Positions 24,933 through 34,011 of a stretch of DNA of 64,000 nucleotides are shown here, in pieces. The number at the start of each line of letters is the position of its first letter. Within the stretch, counting starts at the first letter, position 1. The translations under genes were made by a program, and so were the position numbers. The notes below the pieces were generated by a model. It was not told the DNA's origin and did no database searches. It saw only the letters and a program-made list of their open reading frames with translations. Origin of the DNA: Microbacterium atlanticum (GTDB lineage Bacteria > Actinomycetota > Actinomycetes > Actinomycetales > Microbacteriaceae); contig NZ_CP063813.1 in NCBI RefSeq assembly GCF_015277815.1, positions 1,178,001 through 1,242,000 of the forward strand. Direction: 5' to 3'.

Positions 24933-26122
24933 ACGACGACCTGACGCCGCGGGAGCACAGCGAGATGCGCGACCTCGTCCTCGCGGGCGCCCAGCGCATC
25001 CGCCCCGCCGGCGACCGCCGCGTGCGCATCGCGGCAGGCGCCGTCGCACTCGTCCTCATCGGCGTGGTCAGCGGCGGAGCCGTCACCACCGCGGCGCTGC
25101 TGGGTTCGGACGCCCGGCCCGCCCCGGCCCCCACGGTGAGCGAGACGGAGCCGGTGCCGACACCGACGCCCACGCCCACCCCGACGCCGGAGCCGGCCCC
25201 CGAGCCCACCGCCCCGGCCGCTCCGGCCCAGGGGGTCACTCCGTTCGCCGGCGAGTGCGCGAACGCCCTCGACGACGCGGCCGTCGAGTCCGTGACCGGG
25301 ATCGACATGGTGCGGTCCGACTACCGCTGGAAGACGGGTGCCAACGAGGTGCTCGGCGGGATCGACTGCGTGTGGGTCTCTGACGGCGCCTATCTCGCCG
25401 CGACCGCGCACCTGTTCGCCTACCCCGAGGCGGTGGTCGGCGAGGACCTGCGCGCCGGCACGCCGACCGGCTGCACGCCGATCGAGGACGGCTCCCGCGT
25501 CCAGTGCGCGGCGGCCGGTCTGGCCGGCGGCACCTGGATGGTGGTGCGCGCCGCCGGCGATGCCGGTGTCGTGACGGCCGCGGGCGTCGAGGGTCTCTTC
25601 GCCGACGCCTCCGCGCGGCTGGCGAATCACCCGGCACCGAGCCCCGCCGTGCGCACGGCGCAGTGGTGGGCGCTGCCGGACTGCGCCGAGCTGGCGGCAT
25701 CCGTCGATCCCGGCTCGTACGGGTTCGAGCGCGTCGCGCTGCTCTCGCAGAGCAGCCGCGGCGAGGCGACCGACAGTCTCGAGGGCATCGCCCTGTTCGC
25801 CGGGGCCACGAGCTGGTGCGAGCTTCACTTCACCTCCGGGGACGGCGACACCAGCAGGGGAGAGGTGGTGCGCGTCGACGTCGTGCCCGGTGGCGCGATC
25901 GCGTTCCCCACCGCTCTGGCCGCGGACGGCGCACAGCCGGTGAGCGTGGCGGGCGCCCAGGCGGCAGTCGTCGCGCCGGGGCTCGACCGCTACGAGGGGT
26001 CGGCTTCGGTCGTCGTGGCCACCGACGGGGTGAACGTGCTGATGGTCACGCCCGACATCACCCGCGCCACCACCGACGCCCTGCCGCTGACCGGGACGCT
26101 CCTTGCGGGGCTGCACCCGTGA
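24929..26122 (+). CDS. Single-pass membrane protein encoded with the ECF sigma factor
   Basis: 397 residues, not recognised. A cytoplasmic N-terminus of about 30 residues ([20 protein letters not shown]) is followed by one membrane helix (about 35-58), a linker of alternating Pro and Thr codons, and an extracytoplasmic region of about 300 residues. That region has paired cysteines: one in [10 protein letters not shown], then others in [27 protein letters not shown] and SWCELH. Disulfides are therefore likely. The start overlaps the sigma gene's stop and has GAGGGA 8 nt upstream. Position and topology suggest a sensor or anti-sigma-like partner of the sigma factor (inference); no known anti-sigma motif is visible in the short cytoplasmic part. 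Confidence 0.75.
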   Translation: MNDDLTPREHSEMRDLVLAGAQRIRPAGDRRVRIAAGAVALVLIGVVSGGAVTTAALLGSDARPAPAPTVSETEPVPTPTPTPTPTPEPAPEPTAPAAPAQGVTPFAGECANALDDAAVESVTGIDMVRSDYRWKTGANEVLGGIDCVWVSDGAYLAATAHLFAYPEAVVGEDLRAGTPTGCTPIEDGSRVQCAAAGLAGGTWMVVRAAGDAGVVTAAGVEGLFADASARLANHPAPSPAVRTAQWWALPDCAELAASVDPGSYGFERVALLSQSSRGEATDSLEGIALFAGATSWCELHFTSGDGDTSRGEVVRVDVVPGGAIAFPTALAADGAQPVSVAGAQAAVVAPGLDRYEGSASVVVATDGVNVLMVTPDITRATTDALPLTGTLLAGLHP

Positions 26123-26148
26123 CGCCGGGCGGCGGCATCCGCTCGCCC

Positions 26149-26154
26149 TAGACT
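26149..26154 (+). promoter_or_regulatory. Near-leaderless -10 box (proS)
   Basis: TAGACT, 8 nt before the GTG at 26163. Confidence 0.55.
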
Positions 26155-26162
26155 TGTCCCTC

Positions 26163-27962
26163 GTGGTCACCCGTCTGTCGCACTTCTTCCTCCGCACGCT
26201 CCGTGAAGACCCCGCCGACGCCGAGGTCACGAGCCACCGGCTGCTCGTGCGCGCCGGATACATCCGACGCGCCGCGCCCGGTGTCTTCACCTGGCTGCCG
26301 CTGGGGCTGCGGGTCAAGGCGCGCATCGAGGCGGTCATCCGCGAGGAGATGACGAACGCCGGTGCGTACGAGGTGCACTTCCCGGCGCTGCTGCCGCGGG
26401 AGCCCTACGAGGCGTCGGGACGATGGACGTCGTACGGCGACGGCATCTTCCGCCTGCAGGACCGCAAGGGTTCGGACTACCTCCTGGCGCCGACGCACGA
26501 GGAGATGTTCACGCTGCTGGTGAAGGACCTGTACTCCTCGTACAAGGACCTGCCGCTGATGATCTACCAGATCCAGGACAAGTACCGCGACGAGGCGCGT
26601 CCGCGCGCCGGCCTGCTGCGCGGCCGCGAGTTCACCATGAAGGACGCGTACTCGTTCGACTACACCGACGAGGGTCAGGATGCCTCGTACCAGTCGCAGC
26701 GCGACGCCTACGAGCGCATCTTCCAACGGCTGGGCCTGGAGTACGTCATCGTCGCCGCCGACAACGGACTCATGGGCGGTGCGCGCTCGGAGGAGTTCCT
26801 GCACCCGACGCCCGTCGGCGAGGACACCTTCGTCCGGTCCGCCGGCGGCTATGCCGCCAACGTCGAGGCGTTCACGACGGTGGCACCGGACGCGATCGAT
26901 TCCGACGGGCTGGGAGCCCCCGTCATCTTCGACTCTCCGGACACGCCGACGATCGAGACGCTGGTCGCCCACGCCGAAGCGCACCTCGACGCGCCGGAGC
27001 CGGGCATCGCCGGTCCCGCCACCGCAGGGGTGACGCGGTGGACGGCCGCGCACACCCTCAAGAACGTGGTCCTGGCCCTCACGCACGTCGACGGACGTCG
27101 CGAACTCGTCATCGTCGGCATCCCGGGCGACCGCGACGTCGACGACAAGCGCGTCGAGGTGGCCTTCGCCCCTGCGGCCGTCGAGCCGGCGTCCGAGCAG
27201 GACTTCGAGCGCCATCCCCTCCTCGTCAAGGGGTACATCGGCCCGTGGTCCGAGACCGGCCCGGTGCTCGGCGAGGAGTCGGCGACCGGCATCCGGTACC
27301 TGCTCGACCCGCGGGTCGTCGACGGCACGGCCTGGGTCACCGGCGCCAACATCGACCAGAAGCACGTGCACACCCTCGTGGCGGGACGGGATTTCACCGG
27401 CGACGGATTCGTCGAGGTCGCCACCGTGCGCGCGGGCGATCCGGCTCCCGACGGGTCGGGCCCGGTGGAGCTGGCGCGCGGCATGGAGATCGGCCATGTC
27501 TTCCAGCTCGGGCGCTTCTTCGCCGAGACGCTGGGGCTGAAGGTCCTCGACGAGAACGGCAAGCTCGTCACCGTCACGATGGGCTCGTACGGCATCGGGG
27601 TCACGCGCATCCTCGCGATCATCGCCGAGCTCAACAACGACGAACGCGGGCTCATCTGGCCGGCGGCCGTCGCGCCGTTCGACGTGCACGTGGTCGCCAC
27701 CGGCAAGGACCAGGTGGCGTACGACCTCGCGGCGTCGCTCGCGGCCGAGCTCGAGGCATCCGGTCTCGACGTCGTCTACGACGACCGGCCCAAGGTGTCG
27801 CCGGGGGTCAAGTTCGGCGACGCCGAGCTCATCGGGGTGCCGCGCATCGTCATTGTGGGCCGCGGGGCAGCCGACGGCCAGGTCGAGCTGTGGGACCGGC
27901 GCACCGGTGAGCGGGAGGTCGTGGCTGTCGCGGATGCCGCCGCCCGCCTCTCCGCCCGCTGA
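26163..27962 (+). CDS. proS: Prolyl-tRNA synthetase (bacterial type)
   Basis: Charges tRNA-Pro with proline in the cytoplasm. 599 residues with the bacterial architecture: a class II catalytic core with motif 1 around [15 protein letters not shown], motif 2 [17 protein letters not shown] near residue 140-157, an editing INS domain in the middle (about 230-390, deacylates Ala-tRNA-Pro), motif 3 [11 protein letters not shown] near 475, and the anticodon-binding domain at the C-terminus. The start is the GTG giving [13 protein letters not shown], the family N-terminus, 8 nt after a TAGACT box. No T-box or other leader fits in the 40-nt gap. Confidence 0.97.
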   Translation: MVTRLSHFFLRTLREDPADAEVTSHRLLVRAGYIRRAAPGVFTWLPLGLRVKARIEAVIREEMTNAGAYEVHFPALLPREPYEASGRWTSYGDGIFRLQDRKGSDYLLAPTHEEMFTLLVKDLYSSYKDLPLMIYQIQDKYRDEARPRAGLLRGREFTMKDAYSFDYTDEGQDASYQSQRDAYERIFQRLGLEYVIVAADNGLMGGARSEEFLHPTPVGEDTFVRSAGGYAANVEAFTTVAPDAIDSDGLGAPVIFDSPDTPTIETLVAHAEAHLDAPEPGIAGPATAGVTRWTAAHTLKNVVLALTHVDGRRELVIVGIPGDRDVDDKRVEVAFAPAAVEPASEQDFERHPLLVKGYIGPWSETGPVLGEESATGIRYLLDPRVVDGTAWVTGANIDQKHVHTLVAGRDFTGDGFVEVATVRAGDPAPDGSGPVELARGMEIGHVFQLGRFFAETLGLKVLDENGKLVTVTMGSYGIGVTRILAIIAELNNDERGLIWPAAVAPFDVHVVATGKDQVAYDLAASLAAELEASGLDVVYDDRPKVSPGVKFGDAELIGVPRIVIVGRGAADGQVELWDRRTGEREVVAVADAAARLSAR

Positions 27963-27994
27963 GGCCGGATCGCCCCGGAGCGTCGCGGACGTGG

Positions 27995-28000
27995 CAACGT
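27995..28000 (+). promoter_or_regulatory. Weak leaderless-type -10 box (LOG-family gene)
   Basis: CAACGT, 6 nt before the ATG at 28007. GGAGG between them is only 1 nt from the ATG, so it is badly placed as a ribosome site. Confidence 0.3.
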
Positions 28001-28006
28001 GGAGGC

Positions 28007-29050
28007 ATGAGCGAAAGCACCGTCGTCCCGCCCGAGGTCACCGATGACGTACGGCGCATCCTCGCGGACGCCGGCATCAGCGACAACGCGGACCTCGTCG
28101 CGCGCATCCTGACGACCGGGATCGGCCTGGGCATGGACGGCGCGGACCGGCTGGACCTCAAGATCGCCAGCTCCGCGCTGACCGAGATGCGCGCGGCGTT
28201 CCGGCTCTTCGCGCCCTACGACGACGCGCCCAAGGCCACCATCTTCGGCTCCGCGCGCACGCGCCCCGAGGACGCGCTGTACCGGCAGGCGTCGGAGGTG
28301 GCCGCTGCGCTCGCGGTGCGCGGGTGGCTCGTCGTGACCGGCGCCGGCCCGGGGATCATGCAGGCCGCCGCGGAGGGTGCCGGCCCTCACCACTCCCTGG
28401 GGGTCTCGATCCGGCTGCCGTTCGAGGAGAAGCCGAACGCCGTCCTCGGCGAGAGCGCGCGCAACGTCGCCATGAAGTACTTCTTCACGCGCAAGCTGAT
28501 GCTGGTGAAGGAGTCGCGCGGGTTCGTGTGCGTGCCCGGGGGGTTCGGCACGCTCGACGAGATGTTCGAGCTGCTGACACTGCAGCAGACGGGCAAGGCC
28601 GACCCCGTGCCCATCGTCCTGCTCGACGCCCCCGGCGGCGGATTCTGGGCGGGCCTGCGGCGCTTCGTCGACGAGCACCTGCTCACCTCGGGGGTGATCT
28701 CGCCCGGCGACTTCGACCGCGTGCTGATCACCGACTCGGTGACCGAGGCGGTGGACGAGCTCACCGGGTTCTACCGCAACTACGACTCGCTGCGGTGGGT
28801 GGGCAAGCGCCTCGTGCTGCGACTGAAGGCGGAGCCCACCGACGCGGAGCTGGCCGCCCTGAATCGGCAGTTCCGCGCGCTCCTGACAGACGGCGGCATC
28901 GAGCGCCGGGGCGCTCTCACGGTCGAGCGCGAGGACGATGACCGCGTCGACCTGCCGCGGCTCGTGCTGCGGCTGAACCAGTTCCGGGTGGGAGAGCTGT
29001 ACCGCCTGATCCGAGCGGTCAACGCCCTCGAATCGGCGCCGGCGGGCTGA
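28007..29050 (+). CDS. LOG-family protein (TIGR00730), extended form
   Basis: 347 residues of the 'lysine decarboxylase-like' LOG family, whose studied members hydrolyse nucleoside 5'-monophosphates such as cytokinin ribotides to base and ribose phosphate. The Rossmann core has FGSARTRPEDALY near residue 83, GAGPGIMQAAAEGA near 113 and the signature PGGFGTLDEMFE near 178. It is longer than the typical 180-270 residues because of an N-terminal helical region (about 70 residues) and a C-terminal region (about 80). This longer variant is usual in actinobacteria. The substrate is untested and no pathway partner is nearby. Confidence 0.88.
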   Translation: MSESTVVPPEVTDDVRRILADAGISDNADLVARILTTGIGLGMDGADRLDLKIASSALTEMRAAFRLFAPYDDAPKATIFGSARTRPEDALYRQASEVAAALAVRGWLVVTGAGPGIMQAAAEGAGPHHSLGVSIRLPFEEKPNAVLGESARNVAMKYFFTRKLMLVKESRGFVCVPGGFGTLDEMFELLTLQQTGKADPVPIVLLDAPGGGFWAGLRRFVDEHLLTSGVISPGDFDRVLITDSVTEAVDELTGFYRNYDSLRWVGKRLVLRLKAEPTDAELAALNRQFRALLTDGGIERRGALTVEREDDDRVDLPRLVLRLNQFRVGELYRLIRAVNALESAPAG

Positions 29051-29065
29051 CCTCGGCTCGCTGGG

Positions 29066-29587
29066 TCAGCAGCTCACCCTGCCGTGCGACATGGTGTCGT
29101 CGGGGGTGTCCTTGGTCACGAGCGCCTTCAGCATGCCCGCGGCCGTCACGAGCTTCCCGTGCTTCGGCTCCCAGAACTCGCATTCGACCGGCGTCACGCG
29201 CAGCAGCACGATGCCGGGTGTGTCCAGGCCGTCCTCGAACCAGATGTCGAGATCGGGGGAGTAGAGCTCCTTCATCTTGGCCTCGTCGCGGACCACCTCC
29301 GCGCGTCCCGCCACCGAGACATAGCGGTGGCCCTTGGGATCGAGGTACGACAGCCCGACGTCGTGCTGCGGGTCGGCCTGCGCTTCGGCCACTTTCGCGG
29401 TGCCGGCGAGCGTGAAGAACCAGATGTCGCCGGCATCGTCCATCTGCCGCGTGCTCATGGGGCGGCTGACCAGATTGCCGGCGGTGTCGCGCGTGGTCAG
29501 CATCGTGAAGTCGATGTCCTCCACGAGCTCCTTCACGCGGGCGATCGCCTCCGGACCGGTCACGAGATCTTCGTCTGTGTTCGTCAT
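29066..29587 (-). CDS. Pyridoxamine 5'-phosphate oxidase-like (general stress) protein
   Basis: A 173-residue split-barrel flavin- or F420-binding fold protein of the general stress protein 26 type. Typical blocks are DFTMLTTRDTAGNLVSRPM near residue 25-43, DIWFFTLAGTAKVAEAQADP and DVGLSYLDPKGHRYVSVAGRAEVV. True PNPOx catalytic residues are not evident, so pyridoxal synthesis is unlikely; a redox or flavin role in stress is more probable. The ATG at 29587 is preferred over an upstream in-frame start because the extension lacks family similarity. It is convergent with the LOG-family gene. Confidence 0.85.
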   Translation of the reverse strand: MTNTDEDLVTGPEAIARVKELVEDIDFTMLTTRDTAGNLVSRPMSTRQMDDAGDIWFFTLAGTAKVAEAQADPQHDVGLSYLDPKGHRYVSVAGRAEVVRDEAKMKELYSPDLDIWFEDGLDTPGIVLLRVTPVECEFWEPKHGKLVTAAGMLKALVTKDTPDDTMSHGRVSC

Positions 29588-29667
29588 GTCTGCAAGCCTC
29601 GTCTGCTGCGGGCGAGCGCTCCAGACTGTTGACACCGCGGATGCCTCGTCCTAGCGGGCCGCGCTGA

Positions 29668-30504
29668 TCACATCCGGGCGAGGCGGGCCCGTGCGACCGT
29701 GAAGACGGCGTACGCGATGAGCCCGAGGCCCACCACCCACGCCAGCGCCGGCCCGAGGAACAGGTCCAGCAGCGCGTCCACGGCGCCGTCCAGCCCCCCG
29801 GCCGTCTCGGCGTCGGTGCCGAGGGCGGCGATCACCAGGAGCACGCCGACGATCGCCAGGGCGATGCCCTTCGCCACGAAGCCCACGATGCCGAGAACGG
29901 TGACGGTGCGTCCGAGCGCGCCGTCGGGAACCTCGATCCGCTTGCGGAAGCTGCGCAGCACCCCCATGACGATGAAGGAGATGCCGCCGATGCCGATGCC
30001 GAGACCGATGAGGAAGAGGACGATCGATCCCCCCCAGATCCGCAGCAGCACCTGGCTCCCCGCCTCCGCGGCCTGCTCGCCGTCGGGGCGAGCGCCCAGC
30101 GCGACGGCCGCCGCGATCGCACCGAGAGCGGCGAACACCGCGGCCTGTCCCCACTCCGCCACTCGCCGCCCCCACTTGCGCGCGGCGCCCTTCGTGTCGC
30201 CCGTCCAGTCGTGGGCCAGCAGTCCCTCGCCGGCGTGCCAGACGGCCAGCGCCCACAGCCCCACGGCGACGAGCCACAGCAGCACGAAACCGGCGGGCGC
30301 GCTCGCGACCGCCTTCAGCGCGCCGGCCTGGTCTCCCTCGCCGTCGCCGCCGGAGGCGATGACGAGGACGATGATCCCGATGATCGCGTGGATCACGCCG
30401 TTGGCCACGTAGCCGGCTCGCGCCAGGACTTCGAACACGGAGTTCGACTCCGCATCGCGCGCGAGCTGCTTGGCACTCTCCTTCACGCCGTCGCCGCTCT
30501 CCAC
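29668..30504 (-). CDS. DUF1206 membrane protein
   Basis: 278 residues with about six hydrophobic segments arranged as three repeats of roughly 75-80 residues, each beginning with a short basic/aromatic block (LARAGYVANGVIHAIIG; GRRVAEWGQAAVFAALG; VTVLGIVGFVAKGIALA). This is the triplicated DUF1206 architecture; no biochemical function is known. The frame runs open far upstream, but the start is the GTG at 30504, exactly 6 nt after a TACCGT box, and upstream codons are antisense to the lipase gene. It is divergent from the DUF308-lipase gene, with 129 nt between the starts. Confidence 0.87.
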   Translation of the reverse strand: MESGDGVKESAKQLARDAESNSVFEVLARAGYVANGVIHAIIGIIVLVIASGGDGEGDQAGALKAVASAPAGFVLLWLVAVGLWALAVWHAGEGLLAHDWTGDTKGAARKWGRRVAEWGQAAVFAALGAIAAAVALGARPDGEQAAEAGSQVLLRIWGGSIVLFLIGLGIGIGGISFIVMGVLRSFRKRIEVPDGALGRTVTVLGIVGFVAKGIALAIVGVLLVIAALGTDAETAGGLDGAVDALLDLFLGPALAWVVGLGLIAYAVFTVARARLARM

Positions 30505-30510
30505 GCCCTC

Positions 30511-30516
30511 ACGGTA
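30511..30516 (-). promoter_or_regulatory. Leaderless-type -10 box (DUF1206 gene)
   Basis: TACCGT on the minus strand, 6 nt before the GTG at 30504. Confidence 0.55.
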
Positions 30517-30620
30517 GACCGCGGCCGCCTCCTGCGCAGGGACTTGACGACGGCATGCGCCGCGGCCTGACCTTCTCGGCGGGTCCGTGCGCAGCCCGAC
30601 GGCGGCGAAGGCCGCTGGAT

Positions 30621-30626
30621 TATCAT
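30621..30626 (+). promoter_or_regulatory. Leaderless-type -10 box (DUF308-lipase gene)
   Basis: TATCAT, 7 nt before the ATG at 30634. It overlaps an earlier in-frame ATG at 30625, arguing against that start. Confidence 0.5.
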
Positions 30627-30633
30627 GAGGCGG

Positions 30634-32541
30634 ATGATCCGCGCGGACCGCAGGCAGGCGCCGTCCGGATGGAGCATCGTCCCGCGCGTGGTCCGCGGTG
30701 CCTCTCCGGTCGTGCTGGTCGTCGTGGGCGCCCTGGCTCTTCTGACCGGACTGCTGATCGTCACGCGGCCGCTGACCTCGCTGCTGCTGCTGACGATCTA
30801 TGTCGGCCTGAGTGCGATCTTCTCCGGCCTGGCGCGCGTGTTCTCCGCACCCGAGACGCCGTTGTGGTCCCGCCTGCTGTTCGGCTCGGTGTGGCTCGCG
30901 CTCGGGCTGGCGATTCTCCTCGGACTCGGGCGCACACTCGAGCTCCTGCCCGAGCTCATCGCCGTCCTGCTCGTCCTCGGCGGCCTGGCGTCGCTCTACG
31001 ACGCGATCGCCCGCGGCACCGTGAGCCAGCGGGTGCTGGCGGCCGTGTGGGGCGGTGCGCAGATCGCCTTCGGCGTCCTCGCGTACGCGTGGCCCGATGT
31101 GACGGTGCTGGTCGTCGCGGTGGTGTTCGGAGTGCGCACCATCGTCTTCGGCGCGACGCTGCTGGTGCGCGCCGTCCGCGCGTTCGTGGAGGGCCGGCGC
31201 ACCGTGCCGTCGGACGCCCGGACCCGCGCCGGGAAGACGGGGACGGATGCCGCGCCCCCCGGCCCGGCGCGCCCCGCCGGTCCTCGCACTCCGCCGGGGC
31301 CGGCCTCCCGAGCCCGCGCCGGGTGGCTGGCCGCCGGCCGCTATGCCCTCGCAGCGATCCTGCTCGGCCTCGTCGCGGGCGGGTGGTGGGCCAACTCCTG
31401 GTTCGAGGACGGCGCTCAGGTGGTGGACGCGTTCTACGATCCGCCCGAGGTCGTGCCGTACGAGCACGGACGGCTGATCCGTTCCGACGACTTCTCGGGG
31501 CAGAAGCCGCCCGATGCCGAGGTGCGGCGCATCCTCTACACGACGCGCGACGCTCTCGGGCAGCCGGCCACCGCCAGCGCGCTCGTCATCTCTCCGCAGG
31601 ATCCGCCGCCGGGTCCGCGCCCCGTGGTCGCCTGGAACCACGGCACCACCGGCGTCGCGCGGGGGTGCGCGCCGAGCCTGCGGGACGCCTCGGCGACGAG
31701 GTGGGCGATCCCCGGTCTGGACCGCGCGATGGCCGAAGGCTGGGTGGTCGTGGCATCCGACTACTCCGGCCAGGGCGCCCCCGGCGTCTTCCCCTACCTC
31801 ATCGGCCGGGGCGAGGCGCGCTCGTCGCTGGACGCCGTCCTGGCCGCCGACGAGCTGGAGGGCCTCACGCTGTCGAGCCGCACCGTCGCGTGGGGCCACT
31901 CGCAGGGCGGTCACGCGGCGCTGTGGATGTCGCAGATCGCGGGCGACTACGCCCCGGATCTCGACATCCGCGGGACGGCTGTGCTCGCACCCGCGGCCGA
32001 TCCGCTGGCGCTCGCCGAGGAGCTCACGCGAGGCGACGCCGGCGTGCTGCTGTCGATCCTCATCTCGTGGGTGCTCGTGCCCTACGCCGACACCTATCCC
32101 GACGTCGACCTGAACCGGTACATCGCTCCGGGCTCGGAGGCGATCGTCCGCGAGATGACGCAGCGCTGTCCCTCCGAGCCGGGCGTCGTCGTCTCGGTGG
32201 CGACCGCGCTCGGCGTGTCGGAGGACCGCCCGCTGTACGTCGCGGACCTCACGGCCGGACCGCTCGGCAGGCGCCTGGAGGACAACACCCCGACCGGTCC
32301 CTGGGACCAGCCCATCCTCGTCGCGTGGGGCGACCAGGACGAGGTCATCCCGCCGCGGCTGCAGCAGGAGTTCGTCGACCGCCTGTGCGCAAAGGGGGAG
32401 CAGGTGCGCAGCCTCGAGTACCGGGGCTACGACCACCTCCGGCCCCTCCTTCCCGGCTCGGCGTTCGTGCCGGTGATCATCGACTGGACCGACGCCCGCT
32501 TCGCGCGCGAGGACACGCACGTCAACGACTGTCCGTCGTGA
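30634..32541 (+). CDS. Membrane-anchored lipase/esterase with N-terminal DUF308 domain
   Basis: 635 residues joining two unrelated parts. The N-terminal ~190 residues form about six membrane segments of the DUF308/HdeD type. After a Pro/Ala/Arg-rich linker and a further membrane helix (about 232-252) comes an alpha/beta hydrolase of the secretory-lipase type. Its oxyanion region is WNHGTTG, the nucleophile elbow GHSQGG near 421, the acid probably in WGDQDEV near 566 and the histidine in YDHLRP near 599. By topology the hydrolase should face outside, acting on external lipids or esters (inference). It occupies the place upstream of nusA where rimP is normally found. Confidence 0.85.
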   Translation: MIRADRRQAPSGWSIVPRVVRGASPVVLVVVGALALLTGLLIVTRPLTSLLLLTIYVGLSAIFSGLARVFSAPETPLWSRLLFGSVWLALGLAILLGLGRTLELLPELIAVLLVLGGLASLYDAIARGTVSQRVLAAVWGGAQIAFGVLAYAWPDVTVLVVAVVFGVRTIVFGATLLVRAVRAFVEGRRTVPSDARTRAGKTGTDAAPPGPARPAGPRTPPGPASRARAGWLAAGRYALAAILLGLVAGGWWANSWFEDGAQVVDAFYDPPEVVPYEHGRLIRSDDFSGQKPPDAEVRRILYTTRDALGQPATASALVISPQDPPPGPRPVVAWNHGTTGVARGCAPSLRDASATRWAIPGLDRAMAEGWVVVASDYSGQGAPGVFPYLIGRGEARSSLDAVLAADELEGLTLSSRTVAWGHSQGGHAALWMSQIAGDYAPDLDIRGTAVLAPAADPLALAEELTRGDAGVLLSILISWVLVPYADTYPDVDLNRYIAPGSEAIVREMTQRCPSEPGVVVSVATALGVSEDRPLYVADLTAGPLGRRLEDNTPTGPWDQPILVAWGDQDEVIPPRLQQEFVDRLCAKGEQVRSLEYRGYDHLRPLLPGSAFVPVIIDWTDARFAREDTHVNDCPS

Positions 32542-32584
32542 GCGCACGCGGGCGGCCGACCGCACCGGGGGAGACGGCATCCGG

Positions 32585-32590
32585 TAATGT
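32585..32590 (+). promoter_or_regulatory. Probable -10 box (nusA operon)
   Basis: TAATGT lies 59 nt ahead of the nusA GTG. It predicts a leader of about 50 nt with a clear GGAGG ribosome site at 32635-32639. Confidence 0.45.
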
Positions 32591-32643
32591 TGGAGGGTTC
32601 CGGCGCGGCGACGTGCCGGTGAGAGCTGAATACGGAGGCCATT

Positions 32644-33633
32644 GTGGACATCGATCTCGGACTTCTGCGGACCGTCGAGCGCGAGAAGGAGATCCCGTTC
32701 GATGAGCTCGTGCGGATCATCGAGCAGGCGATCCTGACCGCGTATGCCAAGCACACCTCGCCCACCGGGGAGCTGCCGGAGGGCGCACGCGCGGAACTGG
32801 ACCGCAAGACCGGTCACGTGGCCGTGTTCATCCCGCTGCGCGACGACGAGGGCGCCGTGATCGGCGAGGAGGAGTCCACTCCCGAGGACTTCGGGCGTAT
32901 CGCCGCCTTCGCCGCGAAGCAGGTCATCAGCCAGCGGCTGCGCGACATCGCCGACGACGCCGTGCTCGGCGAGTTCCGCGGCAAGGAGGGCGACATCGTC
33001 GCCGGCGTCGTGCAGCAGGGCCCCAACCCGCGCATGGTGCATGTCGACCTCGGCACCGTCGAGGCGATCCTCCCGCCCGAGGAGCAGGTCCCCGGAGAGG
33101 ACTACGCCCACGGCTCGCGCCTGCGCGTCTACGTGACGTCGGTGGCCAAGGGCGCGAAGGGCCCCTCGATCACCGTGTCGCGCACCCACCCCGGTCTCGT
33201 CCGAAAGCTGTTCGCGCTCGAGGTGCCCGAGATCCCCGCGGGTCTGGTCGAAATCGTCTCGCTCGCGCGCGAAGCCGGCCACCGCACCAAGATCGCGGTC
33301 AAGGCCAACGATCCCTCCATCAACGCCAAGGGCGCCTGCATCGGCGAACTGGGCCGCCGCGTCCGCGCGGTCACCGAGGAGCTGGGCGGCGAGAAGATCG
33401 ACATCGTCGACTACGACCCGGAACTGGCGAAGTTCGTGGCGAACGCCCTCTCGCCCGCGAAGGTCACCTCCAGCTTCGTGCTCGACGCCGCGAGCAAGGC
33501 GGTGCGCGCACTCGTCCCCGACTACCAGCTGTCGCTCGCGATCGGCAAGGAGGGGCAGAACGCGCGGCTCGCCGCGAAGCTGACCGGCGCCAAGATCGAC
33601 ATCCAGCCCGACAGCATCCTCGAGGACAGCTGA
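32644..33633 (+). CDS. nusA: Transcription termination/antitermination factor NusA
   Basis: 329 residues, the short actinobacterial form without the C-terminal acidic repeats of E. coli NusA. The N-terminal RNA-polymerase-binding domain comes first (VDIDLGLLRTVEREKEIPF), then an S1 domain (about 110-185) and two KH domains (about 195-329, with SLAREAGHRTKIAVK, GACIGELGRRV and the last KH block AIGKEGQNARLAAKLTG). It modulates pausing and termination. The GTG start has GGAGG at good spacing. ylxR, infB and rbfA follow in the conserved order, but rimP does not precede it. Confidence 0.97.
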   Translation: MDIDLGLLRTVEREKEIPFDELVRIIEQAILTAYAKHTSPTGELPEGARAELDRKTGHVAVFIPLRDDEGAVIGEEESTPEDFGRIAAFAAKQVISQRLRDIADDAVLGEFRGKEGDIVAGVVQQGPNPRMVHVDLGTVEAILPPEEQVPGEDYAHGSRLRVYVTSVAKGAKGPSITVSRTHPGLVRKLFALEVPEIPAGLVEIVSLAREAGHRTKIAVKANDPSINAKGACIGELGRRVRAVTEELGGEKIDIVDYDPELAKFVANALSPAKVTSSFVLDAASKAVRALVPDYQLSLAIGKEGQNARLAAKLTGAKIDIQPDSILEDS

Positions 33634-33676
33634 CCTGCCCCGGCGGGTCGCCGAGCTCCCAGCCCGGGCGTGTAGA

Positions 33677-33928
33677 ATGGAAGCCGTACGAACGTGCGTC
33701 GGATGCCGCACGCGCGCTCCCCGGTCCACTCTTCTGCGAGTGGTCTCCATCGATTCCGTCCTCGTCCCCGACGAGCGTGCATCGATGCCCGGACGGGGCG
33801 CGTGGGTGCACGAGACGCGTGAGTGCGTGGATGCCGCCATCCGGCGCCGCGCCTTCGTGCGGGCATTGCGTGTGTCAGGCCCGCTTGACACGCAGACCAT
33901 CGAGAAGCACATCCAGCGAAAAGGCTGA
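33677..33928 (+). CDS. ylxR: YlxR/RnpM family nucleic-acid-binding protein
   Basis: An 83-residue basic protein of the YlxR (DUF448) family between nusA and infB, as in most Gram-positives. It has the family N-terminus RTCVGCR, then GRGAWVH and a basic C-terminal half rich in Arg. Members bind RNA; in Bacillus the protein modulates RNase P. A TAGAAT sequence at 33673-33678 overlaps the ATG, so it cannot serve this start but might serve infB downstream. Confidence 0.93.
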   Translation: MEAVRTCVGCRTRAPRSTLLRVVSIDSVLVPDERASMPGRGAWVHETRECVDAAIRRRAFVRALRVSGPLDTQTIEKHIQRKG

Positions 33929-33962
33929 ACGGCTATGGAAACAAAGTGAACGGCTCGAAATG

Positions 33963-34011
33963 AGACCCGTCCGCGATTAACGGTCTGCCCTGTCTGGGTG
34001 GACCCAGACAG
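33963..34011 (+). promoter_or_regulatory. Structured infB leader: two tandem hairpins
   Basis: Hairpin A: AGACCCGT (33963-33970) with ACGGTCT (33980-33986), one bulged C. Hairpin B: CTGTCTGGG (33990-33998), loop TGGA, CCCAGACAG (34003-34011), a perfect 9-bp stem whose last bases run into the AGGAG ribosome site of infB. There is no U-run, so it is not a terminator. The preceding 33929-33962 stretch is unusually AT-rich and holds the second copy of a TGAACGGCT repeat (33926-33934, 33947-33955). Confidence 0.6.

Noticed and set aside
25150..25235. Alternating CCGACG/CCCACG tract as a microsatellite
   Set aside because: It is in frame and encodes a Pro-Thr linker after a membrane helix, a common feature of exported actinobacterial proteins.
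33673..33678. TAGAAT as a leaderless promoter for ylxR
   Set aside because: It overlaps the ylxR ATG at 33677, and no alternative in-frame start follows at the right distance. It might serve infB, which I cannot show.
33960..33980. A six-codon frame (MRPVRD) upstream of infB as a possible leader peptide
   Set aside because: It has no ribosome site and no codon bias of regulatory meaning, and it overlaps the first hairpin; it is likely fortuitous.
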